NCBI GenBank assembly: GCA_964019135.1
Contig: OZ025248.1
Location: forward strand, 13,647,574-13,711,573
Direction: 5' to 3'
DNA length: 64,000 nucleotides
From: Arenicola marina
Lineage: Eukaryota; Annelida; Polychaeta; Arenicolidae
Shown here: positions 28,201 to 40,200 of the stretch, one piece after another
How positions within the stretch are numbered: position 1 is the stretch's first letter
Layout: every line of letters begins with the position of its first letter
Notes under the pieces: model-generated
Seen by the model: the letters and a program-made list of their open reading frames with translations, nothing else
Told to the model about the DNA's origin: nothing
Databases searched by the model: none
Position numbers and translations under genes: made by a program

Positions 28201-31200
28201 TCCCGGCCTGCGACCTGGTTAGCTCGTCCAAATAGGACTTACACCTTGTGTAAATCCCTGCAGCTCAAATCTCCGTCGCGGTCTCGGCCGAATCGGTGTT
28301 GTAGCACTGAGTCCGCCGCTCCTGAAGAGCCGGGTCTGTAACATACGACAGCGAGGTCACGACCTCGCGTGCCCGCCGAGAAATCCTCTCAGACTCCTAC
28401 GAGAAGGCGAACGTAAACCGTGCTTAACTTCCTCCTGTATAACTTGATTCGTTAGGCCCACTTTCTCTTTGTGTGCAGACGGGTCTGGAGTGGTATATGG
28501 TGGCGGGTACACAGTACTGGTAAACCTTTAGTATTTGTGTTGTTGTGTCGTCTCAACAACAATAAAGGGAGGTTCAACCGTGTCCACAAGACAAGGATGT
28601 GACCCCACTCTGTGACGGAGTGACGTTTGTGAATGATGACGTGAGTGGGGATAGGGGGGTGACAGGGGTACAGTATCCTGGTTTACGGTAGAGGAGGGAG
28701 AGGGGGAGGGGGGGTATTGGTGGAAGAAAGTGAAGGAGAACATACTTGCTGTTCTGATATATATGTTTAGTATGGTTAGGATTCTTTATTCAACTCTTTT
28801 TGGAAATACAAGCGAACGCTGAAGGTTGCCACAGTGTGAGGGACATTGAAGTATCTTCCACAGTATGTCGCACTTGGGTGTCGTCTGCCAATTGTTGAGA
28901 GGAATGCGGCCTAACTCTCACTGACAGGGTGGGCTTACATGCATAGCCGTCACCTTACGTCTCAAATCGGCGAAGTGACGGGTATCTTGAAAGAAACCGA
29001 CAGTTCACATCTCCAAAGTCCCTATCACAGCCAGTCAAGCACAACAAGACATTCCGCCCACCTCTCGTCTCCTTGCGTGGTCCCATACGCGAAACTCTGA
29101 TGCCCAATGTTGTCAAATGGCATTTAATATATTTCATTGTTCTATTTATGCTTTCACTTTTCAGATGGACGATGGATTCCTAGATGAGAGAAAAGCCCTG
29201 GACGAACTGCATGTCCTTGAAGCACTGGGGCCTGAAGGTCACGACGAACTAGATTTCACGGCGGCTGTGTTTGCGCAGGTGATAACCCCGAAATGCTTTG
29301 GATCAATATAATCAAAAAAGTTAACTCAATTATCTTCAGAACTGAAGAAAGTCTCATAAACACCATTGTTTCAAAGGTGTATTATGCATTTATTGTTTCA
29401 CGTAATTTTGCTGTTCAGTATGGGATCGGTGGACTTTAATTCTCAAATAATCGCTGTTGTTGTTTCTGTCAACCTCAATCAATGCCAGTATTGACACTAA
29501 GTGTTATCGGCGGCATTCATTCGTCGTCGGCTTTCCATAGCGATGTCGCGCTTTGCGGCTTGCCTTGATGCATCATGTTGCACTATGGTATTATGGCCTT
29601 AATACGTTAATTGACACATGGGCCCGCCAGGCGCCGTACCAGGCACCACTGGTCATTGTCAATCAAGGCAATTGTGAAATATTGCTGAGGTGGAACGGTA
29701 ATGAACTAATTCTTCTGCTGTTGGGATTAGCGACACTTCGTGTTATGGTGGGGCAGCCGCTGGGGCTGAGGGCACGCATCTTACAGTTACTGAATCTGTC
29801 CACATGTACTCTCGGTATTGCTTCTTGCTCTGTCGGTCTCTCCCTCTTAGAAATGATCTCACGTATTGACCGTGTTTCCTGCTTTCTCCGCTCGTCGTTC
29901 GTGGTTTCTCTACAGGGTTTCCTGTTTTATCTCCTGCCATCTGCCTCTGCCTCCTTAGTTCGCTCTCTGGCACGCCGTACATCTCTCTGCGCGCAGTCGT
30001 TACCACCGACGTCCATCACTGACCGTGGCATTTATTTATTTTCACTCAAAATAGGTGTAATTTTTCTCCCATCGGACACGCTGTGATAAAAGTAATCGCT
30101 TTCCGGGGCTGTGTTGTGATGCTTTCCCTGTGGGAGTCAGGCGCTTGCCCGTGTCGTGTGTCGGAGGAAGGTGCCCCACCCACAAGCATGTGTCCGCTCA
30201 GATGGCCGACCCTACCGGGGGGAATTGTACCATCACCGTCCTTAGACTGTCCCGATATCACTGTATGTTAAGGTGAGGCGGCAGGCAAGGAAGATCCGCA
30301 TGTAGCGAAGGTGGTAATCACACCGTGGGTGAACGGAGGCTTAGCGTGGGGGTCTTGAGCAGGGGGTGGTGCGGGTGGCGGAGATGGGGTTTGCGAGTTC
30401 GGCCGTATGGGTGTCGGGCCTGGGTGGGGGGTGGGGGTTTGGGGGGTGATGAGGGTCGGAGTCGAACCCATGGGGAGAGCGTAATTGAAGTTGGCGCCGC
30501 TTTAGTCCGGGATTAGCCCCTGCGGAAAATTGCCCCCCGGGGAAAGGAAGGGGGAAATAGGGATAGCATTTCTCTCTGCCTCCCCCCCTCCCCCTTCCCC
30601 TTCCCCTGAGCCCTCTCGCGTTGCCGTGGCGAGGCCACTGTGGAGACCAGGATGGGTGACCCCACGCTGGGGGTGTCAGCCCTCTAGACTCATCCTCCTT
30701 CCGGGAAGACCACGCGGGGTGAGGCGCTTGGAATGAGGGGGGGGGGCGGTGGTGAGGGGGTTGGGGGTGCTGAAATTTCGCATTTCGTCTTGCACCACCC
30801 ACCGGCAGGTGGCGCTGTGCCTTGCCACCCCTTGCTGTGTTACCGCTTCGCGCCACCTGTACCAGCACCGGGCTATGCCAGCCCGCCCCTCCCCCACCCC
30901 CCTCTCGTTCGCCCCTTCGCCCCACCCCCTGTTATTGATGACCTGTTGGTAGTGTTACCGGCAGGTCACTTGTGTCTCTTACACGGTTCCTGACTTCTAC
31001 GCCCCACCTCTGATATCTTCATCTATAAAGGATACGAGTACGGGAACCCCCCCCCCGCCTCCCACCCCCACCACCCCGCTCCCGGACCACATCACTTAAT
31101 ATGCTCCACGTGCCCGCAGTCACCCTCTCCCCTCCACCCTCGCCCCATCCCCGTCGCCCCCTCGTCTCCGTGTTAACAGCCCCCATCGCCTCCCTGTTCT

Positions 31201-34200
31201 AACCACTGCTGCATCTCTACGACTCCAACCTCAACACCTATCCCTTAACGCCTCCACTTCTCACCTCCTCCACTGCCACCCCACTCCACCCCCCTCCCCT
31301 CCCCTCAGCCGTGAAGATCCCGAATCTCCCTGGTCGCAGCCTCTCCATTAACCCGAGGCATTCAGACTATTGAAAGCGTTCTTTGTGTGCTTATATATGT
31401 CACGGTTTGTTAATTACCGCTGTCTTCCTGACCTGTTCATCTGGCTCGGGGCGGGATACATGTACCTCGTCCAATAGCAAAGTGTTAGCTGACGATCCGG
31501 ATTTCGCTCTCCAAGACGGGATGCCGCCCGCCCCTCCCTTGTCACTCCACCCCACCTCCACCTCCCCGACCTGAAATCCCTCTGCTTTACCCAGGTGATG
31601 GTGATGCCTCCATCTTAACGACTCTTGGTATCCTTTCGTGACCTCTCGGGACCGCTCGGTCATTTCCGCCGCCACACGGACCTCCCGATAGCACCCCCCC
31701 CCCCCCCTCCGCCCCTCACCCCACCCCACCCCGCTCTTGGCTTCACGCACATCCCGAAAGCTCGTCGACAGAGTCCCCCTGGCGGACCAGTGGCGATCTC
31801 CCTCGGGAGAGTGTTACCCCGCCCCCTGCCACCCCCTCCCCCACCACCCCCTTCACCCTCAGCCCCACAGGACGCCACCCCCAGTGGTTCGGATTGCGCC
31901 GTGTGATTGGCTTGCCGATCCCGGTGGCTCCAGGAAGCACTCCATCGGGAGCCGACGCCAGATCCGTATCTGTGAAAAATTGCTCCAGACCTCCAGAGAT
32001 GCTCCCATGTATCTTACGCGCGGGTGCTACTCCCGATACAATATGGCTATGTGTGTACATATGTAGGCTATGAGGATTTACCTGGATCACTCCAGGTCTG
32101 AAGTAGATATATTGGATTCAAACTACGTGAAAGTTATGCTGTTGGCCTTCTGGAATATATTGCTTCTGTCGAGACTCGCTCTCAGCATGAGATGTGAATT
32201 CCATAATCATTACGGATCATATCATATCCATGGCACTTTGCAAGGACGGAATTTGCTTTTGTTTCGATAACTTCAAAGAGAGCGGAGAAAAAAAACGGTG
32301 GCCCGGATTTCGGATGATAAATTGACAAGGAATGCCCTTCGGAACCATGTGGAATACATCTTAAAGCCCAGTCATCCCCATCTCCCGTTCCCTCCACTGT
32401 CGGGGCCCGAGCTATGTGTGACACCAGTGTTAGCAGGAGCTGGACCACGTGTTGCGAGCGTTCCGACTGACTGGAGGTGACGGTGGCTGTGAGGTATCAC
32501 GTGTGCGGGTGACGGGGTCCGCACTGTCACGGGGTCCGGACTGTGACGGGAGCCGTACTGTGGCGGGCGGGCGGGCGGGCCTGGGTGGCCCTGGACGGCT
32601 GACTCGTGTTTGTAAACAACTAGTCAAGCTGCTGTTACAGCGCCCCAGCCTTGGACTTTGATGGCCGCTTCGTGTTTGGTCGAAGAAGTGTGTCGCTTTC
32701 AGCTTATCACGGCAGAACTGTCCCCGTGCTGCTTTCTTTGTTCGCCGTCTGGTGGCGCGCTCGGCAGCGGATCCTAGAGCCCGCGGGTTCGAACCACGGG
32801 TGATCGAAAGGGGATGTTTGTATCGTGGTATCGTCGCATCATGTTTGTGAAACCGACGTCGCCCAAAGCCAGTGTGGCCATAAATATGGCAGCCGTCGAT
32901 GTGACCACAGATAGCGTAATAATATAGCCTCACCATAAGGCTCGCCACCTGGCTACAGCCTGGACACCGGGTCACCCCTCACTGCCCTCCAGGGGTGGGT
33001 ACTTGCTCGTCCACGTTACGCATTAATACGACACAATGGCGCTCGCTACCACTCAGACTCATTATCTGGCATGAAACAAAGGGAGCTGTTGATATCTAAT
33101 GCCTCAGCACAATGACCACTCGGGACAGGTCCCCGCAAGCTTAGATGAAAAGCGCAGCGCTGGCGTTAGCTGACAACAAAAGAGCGCCAAAATATTTCGG
33201 AAGCAGACGACATTTTACGTGCCTCGTTAATTATTGGCCGCCGTATAATGGATTGGACGCCTGGGAAGTATACATGGACGTGACCAGTGGACGCTTCTCT
33301 GGTGTGACCCGGTGGGATGCCAGTTACTGTATGTACCTCGCCAGCCGATGTCAGGGGCATGTCTACGCTTGGCATGTGTCCTCACCCATGCGGGTGGTGA
33401 GAGGCGACTAATTTTTGCCGGCCGTCACCTGCTTTCGGCGGCTCCTTGTCATACGTTATTATTACACACACATATCAGAGCGACGACCAAATAGGTTTTT
33501 CACCGCGACAAAGCGGTGACGCGGCCGTCACAAGCTGTGATGGATGCACATATTACCACGCCACCGCACAGTGGAGAACAATCCTTCTCTTCCGTGGTGA
33601 CCACAATGGGTATTAGCAAGTGATTGAGGTTCTCTGCCTATCAGCAAAGCAAACAGATACGTGTGAACAGCTATTACCGTGAAGCTGTGTCCACTTGACC
33701 ACTTCAATGGCACTTACTCAACGACTGACAACTGTCTATTTTTGTTAGAAAATTGGAAATCATTGGCTGGGGCTGGGACCGGGTGATATCGCGAGGCCTG
33801 GAGATGTCAGGCGCGAGACTTGATTGTGCCAACGCGTTGTTCGGTGGTAGCCACCGTGCGCGATCAGTAATTGTTTTGACGTCATCATCTCGACCACGTG
33901 TCATCCCGCTCTGTGCCTTGTTTGCAAAGTTAATTACCCGGTATTATGTGTCTTCTTGAAACAACTGCTCTTTCACCTTAAATCAACGGGTGTCAAAATA
34001 TACCCCGAGGGTAAAAGGCGTGGGTGTGGGGTGGGGGCGAGCGGCAGGGGGTGAAGGTTGGGATGGGGGTGTTGTTTGGGGGTGTAGGCAAGCAGGCGGA
34101 CCTGATAGAGGCAAGGGTGGCATGGGTTTTGTAAAGATAACACGAGGTCGTAGCCAAAAGGCGGCATTTCATTTCAAAGGGCACTGACAATGTTGTGACA

Positions 34201-37200
34201 TTTTACTGGCAGACGGACTTGTCAAATAAAATGCTGCGTAGGGTGGGGCTTTAAAGGTGCGCTTTCGTGTCAAAAAGTCACCCGCTCGGGAGTTACTCGG
34301 TGTCGTGCGGCTTTCAGGGGGACTGGTTATTCCGCTGAACGCCGCGTCGTGGCCGCTCTTGCTACATAGTCTCTTTCATAAACAGTCGCTGTTGTTGTTG
34401 GACCTAGTTCATGTAGACACGAACAAAACCCGCCGCCGCGCCCGGTTAGCAGTCAGACTAAACGTCGCTCCGTGAGACCGACGCGTTGTCCTCCGAGACC
34501 CAACGACACGGGGTGGTTTCTTATGTCGTGAGACCCCAGTATTTATCTTATCGGATATGTTGCTCGGCTAGTTTTACGACTTGACTTCGTGTTGCCGGGA
34601 CCCGTATGACACAGGGCTGTCCACCACATGGTCGGCTCGCAAAAACGTATTTTTTCGGCTTTTAGTCATTCTGTCGCCGCGCTGGTCTGGGAATCTATTC
34701 ATTTCTACTGCTCGGACAATACGCCGGACAGTGTGAATCAGCTAATATAAACCGCCACTGGGGGACAGGCCAGGTGTGTGTGTTATGTATGGCCACTGTT
34801 ACACGCGCCACAGAGCGACTCCGACCATTCACTGGCCCCTTCCATACACGGTGGTCGACCTGACAACACCTGTGTCGGCCAACCCGTGTTGTAATAAGTG
34901 CCAATGATGCGCTAAATGTGTCACCTCGCTGTTTGTTGTCCAGCGACCTACGGGGACCCAGGTCAGCGATTGCAGGCCCAGCGGCACGTTGGTTGGCTTT
35001 GGTGCTTGACCGCCAGGCGGTGCACAGGCTTAATGAATGAACGGGGCAAAGCGCCAAGTCGACGCTCATTGGTCAGTGTTGGCTGGATATAACCCAAACC
35101 TGCCGTGACGCTTGCTGACAAACGCTAGGCTGGGTCATTATAAAACTGACCGGCAGTGTCCAAGAATGTTAATGGTCATTAGCTAAGCGGATAAAACGAA
35201 GCGGAGAGCGCTGTGTCTGTTGCATATTCCGCCTGTCCATCAACGCTACATGGTGTTTTTTTTTTGTACGGGCCACACCCGTATGTTCAGCATATCGCAG
35301 GATATTCTTAATACACCAAGTGAAATAACAATTGACGACGGTCTTACATTGCCATGGCCACTACCGAGATGAATTCCTACAAGTTGGGGACGTTCGGCTA
35401 CCCGTACAGTACGTTCGCCAACCACACGGTTGATATCAACGTGGATAATTACATCATAAAGAAAGGCGGCGTAGCTCGAATTGTCAGCCCGCCGTCTGCT
35501 CGCGGCTACAAGGCCTGTAGCGCCAATATGGCCTTCCCGCCGTCACAGTCACTGTCGCGCACGTCCCTCCTCGGCGGCCGTGTGACGTCATCATCGTCGT
35601 CCGGGACGTACAGCGACGGCGGGTGTCCGTCACGGGTTCCTCTGCAGCCTCGATGTGGATTCCGCCGCCACCCGCTATCGGGGGCCCCTCACCATAAGGA
35701 CGTGCACGCGTTCCACGTGGGAGTCGCCAAGAACTCCATCAACTCGTTGCTCAATTACTTGCTTTGTTGCCAGGGTAACGACGAGGAGGGCGGGACCACG
35801 GATACCGCTACCACTGAGAACTCGACCAAACACGAGAAGGACAGCGGGGTCGGCCGGACCGACGACAGCACCAAGAATGACGAGAGCTCTGAGCAGGTAC
35901 ATAGACATGCGCATCCCTAAGTAACAGGATTATTGTCACGACAATAACTCACATTGATCGTAAACTAAACAATTAAATTATTACTTGCTGTTGCGTCTAT
36001 CAGCCTTCGACAGGAATATTTTATGACACTAATTAAAATCTATTGGTTATATTTTATTACTAATGTATCTTTATTTATCGTTATATATGATCTACGAAAA
36101 TGTGCATTTCAAAACTTTATGCGATGGAAAGTTAATATTGTTATTTCTTTTACCATTGCGCTCTGTTAGCATGAATCGGTAAGAATAATTTAGTCAAGAT
36201 ATTGTTAAGCATTATGGTTTTTGGCGGAGACGAGTTGCGTATTGTGTTCGATACGGCGCCTCATAGTTTTGTACTGCTTTGTGCCAAGACTGCGCGTTGT
36301 CATCGTCATGTTTTGTGCTTGTCTAGCTTGCAAATTAGCTTTGCAGTTATCAGCTTTATATATCAAGTAAGAGCATTTATGCACAGTTAGTTTTTAATAA
36401 GTTCCCCTCTCACAAAGTTTTGGTACCGTTTTTGCACTTAATGTATGCTATAATGGCCTTATTGTAAGAGTAACTATTACCCTCTTGACGATGGGGGTGA
36501 AGTAGCGGCGGGGGAGGGGGGTGGGGGGGGGGGGGGTGAGTGTCCTGGCTCAGCTGAAGTAGGGTCACCACTGTGTCGACGACACTTCGTGGGAATCTGT
36601 TGTGTAGCAGGGGGTTCAGACGAGGCCTTCGAAAACATTTGGGAATAGCTTGGCCGAAAGCTGCTAAATTAGGATCTAGATAATGGCTTTCAAGAGGGGT
36701 TGAATTTTGGGCCAAATAACGATGCGGGTTACGCATACGAAAGGTGACCCGACCCACTGGGCATCGCTTTGAAAAAATACTATCGACATTTGAGGCTATG
36801 TTGAGAGTCCCATTTCCCAGGGGTTCAAAGAATGAATGTGGGATTAAATTATTCCGCTAGATGCGAAAGGAGAGGCTTAACCGCCCAGGCGGCAGGGCGG
36901 GAGGGGGGGGGGGGCGTCTTACAAACTATTGACACAAGTTGTGGAGGGATCACAGGAACCACGGAGAAAGCCGAGAGCTGTGCTTGTTCACGGTTATCTC
37001 TAGCATTAACACCTAGAGAAGGATTAATTGCAATTAATCTGGGTTAGCCGGGGTTGAGTAACACCACCCGTTATCACCGGAGGAAATCTTCCGGTCTCAG
37101 GCATGATCTTACGATTTCACGTAAGACCTAAATCCACGGTCTGTTTTGCTGAGCGGGTGTCTCGCGGACATGTTAATTTATGTGGTAATTTGTGGTTACT

Positions 37201-40200
37201 TGATTTAATATATTCAACAGTTTTCATTTGTGGCAGTGAGAAAACTTACCATTGGGATATAGGGCGATAGGGTTTACTATTAAATAACACAGTTCTGTCG
37301 ACATACCTGCTGAAATATAAGACCCTTAGTACCCTTGTTAAACGTAATTCTCCAAAGCAATATTTAAGTAAGCTTCTGCAGATATAGAAGATGCGCCGTA
37401 CCCCCCCCCCCCCCGCCCTCTCTCCGCCTGCCGGCTCTCCACCCCCCACCCCTTCCTCCCCTCCCGCATGCTTTTCTAATTAAGCGCCATTGTTCTGCTC
37501 TCAATGGTCTTTGTTGCTGAGATACGTTTAACAACAACCTCTACATGAGCTTGGTAACCTACACTTCGCACTTACCAAGGACCCTCTCGCCAGTGCCAAC
37601 AGCCCTCTCCACATCTGCCCCACCCTCCACCCACCCACCCAGCTACCCACCTCGCCATTCTCAAACCCATTGTTGCTGTTCTCTGTCAACCCGAGTGTCA
37701 GGTACCTATCATGACAGCTTCTGTCGTGTTTTTGTGGGTTTTTTTTCTTGATTAAACTAAAGAGCTGTCTGGTTATTTTTCTTAGCCAGCTGGTTGTCAA
37801 TGATATCTTATGTAAACCAGGGTCGCGCCATTGGCGGGCCAGACTCACTGTCCCGTAGTACATCACTCACGGGGTGACACCGATACCTGACATAAAGGGC
37901 CCCGTGAAACTGACAACGATAATCACAAAAGCTGTCTAATGATAACAATAGTTGTTATGTCTACTCTTGATCTGCCCGATAAGTAAGGCGCTTTTCCCGC
38001 GTCGTAACCGGCTTTCTAGTGTGAAGTCGGAGGGCAGACCCTGGCATTTCCCCGGGAACATAATGGAAAAGCGGATGACCTTGTTGGGGTATGACTGGCA
38101 TCAAAGTGCGATAGGGTGGATGGACTGTGTGTAGGTGAATGTTCTAGAAGCTTACATTCCAAGGTCATAGTTGTGACTGGCACTAGATTGGTTTGTAACG
38201 TGACTATGCCAATAATACCACATTAAACACTGTCTGATAACGCCCTCTGGTTTCACTTTTCGCAGGAGATGTTGGAGAATGAGTCTCCCGCATGCAACTC
38301 CAAGTTCGGACGCGGCCCGCTAGGTGGCAGCGCGGAGCTTCACTATAGCAACGACAGTTTCACGTCCAACGACATGTCACATGACGCCGACGTGACGTCA
38401 CACGAGATTGGGGTGGAGGAGTGCGCCAAGTTCCAGGCTGTTCTGGAGACACGGTGCGTGGGCGGCCCCGGGGGGTCGGGCAGCCCCGGGGCGTCGGGCA
38501 GCCCCGCCCACAGCTCCCCGCGGCGGCGCGGGGGTAGCCGCCCCCAGCCGCCGCCCCGGGCCACCAATCCGCGCAAGGACTCGGGCAGCAGCATCGAGCG
38601 GGAGATCGCGGCGCTGAACCAGGAGATGGAGCAGATCCAGATTGAGTGCCAGGAGATCGTGGAGGCCCACACCCGCGAGCAGCACAAGGTGCGCACGCAG
38701 TCCGAGGCCATCCGGGGCGGCGCGGACGCCTGCCGAAGTCCCCGGATGGTGCCTCGGATGGGGACGCGTCTGGATTACTTGAAGCAGCTTCACGCGGCGC
38801 AGGAGGCGGCGCACGGGTCGCCGGACCCCCAAGGGGTGATGTGGCCCCGTGGGGGCGGCCCCGCCGGTGACTCCCTCTCTCGGACTAACCCCGCCCTGAA
38901 GGCCGGCGGCGGCGGCGGGGCGGCGGGGGAGGTGCCCAGCAGTAGCGGGGTGTCGACCATGGACTCGCCCAGTAAGCGAGCGCCGCGCGGGGGTAGCGGT
39001 AGCGGTGGTGGGGGTGGCGGGGCGGGGTCCGGGGAGTCGTGGTGCGGCTCCGGCGGCCCCACCCCGTCACGGGACTCCGGCAAGGCGGACACCTCCACGA
39101 CCAGCGCCTACAACACGGGCGACAGCTGTCGCTCCACGCCCCTCACCCTCCAACTGCACCACGGCAGCGACGACTCGGAGCGAGGCGGCCACAAGAAGTC
39201 GATGCTGTGCCTAGCCGCCCCCGCCCCCGGCGCCAACCCCTCCTCCTCCTCCCCCTCTGGCGCCGGCGTCAGTGGCGATGGTGCCCGCGCGCTGTCACAC
39301 AGCGACTCCGAAAAAATGGCGGCTCGATCAGCGCCATCTAACGGCGGCGCGGGGTCCTCGCAGACGTCGGCGTCGAACAAGGAGTGGAGTAGCGACGGCG
39401 ACGCCAAGCTGCGCAACGGCGCACTGAGCAAGTCCGGAAGCAACACGAGTGTGAGCCGCATGTCGCAGACACAGGACGACGAGAACTTGCCGCACTCGCT
39501 GCAGCAGCTGTACGCCCAGTACGCCGACGTGATGTACACGAACCACGCCAACCTGGAGCACACCATCAAGGTGCAGCAGAAGCTCTTTGAGCAGCAGCTC
39601 ATGCAGCGCGCGCAACATCAACAACAGCAGCGGTCTGGGACGCTAAACGGGCAGGGTAAGCCAGCCGCGGCCAGTGGTGACGCGCCCCCGCCACTGCCGG
39701 CTCGCGGCAGCCTCGGACAGCCCCACCACTCACCACATCCGCTGCCTGCGGCAGAGTTGGCTGAATATGAGATTGGTGAGCTGGGTTCGGACAGCAGGGC
39801 GAGCGGGGATCTGTCCCCGTGCCGTAGCCCCTCCTACCACCATTACGAACAGATCGCGGAGCGGCCGACCCCGCCCGCGACCACCCCGGGCAGCCCGGTG
39901 TCGGCCACCGCCCCCTCGCCCGTCGCCACCGCCGCCGCCGCCGCCACGCCCGGCACCTCCTCGTCGTGCAACGCGTCCGGGGTCCAGATGGAGTGGGTGG
40001 TGAAGCGGCGCGCGGACGGGTCGCGTTACGTCACGCGGCGCCCCGTGCGCAACAAACTGCTGAAGGAACGCGCCAAAAAGATCCTGGAGGAGCGGTGCGG
40101 GATGACGACGGACGACGACGCCGTGAGCGAACTGAAAGTGGGTCGCTACTGGAACAAGGAGGAACGCAAGCGCCACCTGGAGAAGGCGCGCGACCAGCGG

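Larger units (their letters stand above)
29279..35773 (+). other. PDZRN intron (6.5 kb)
   Basis: Intron before the GVGRTD exon. Contains C-rich stretches (30870-31320, 31690-31870) and a short B-box-bearing sequence at 32729-32808. Its 3' end overlaps the alternative first exon beginning near 35354. Confidence 0.75.

Noticed and set aside
30440..30475. B-box-like GGTTCGACTCC on the - strand
   Set aside because: No A box at the right distance and no tRNA-like fold; probably chance.
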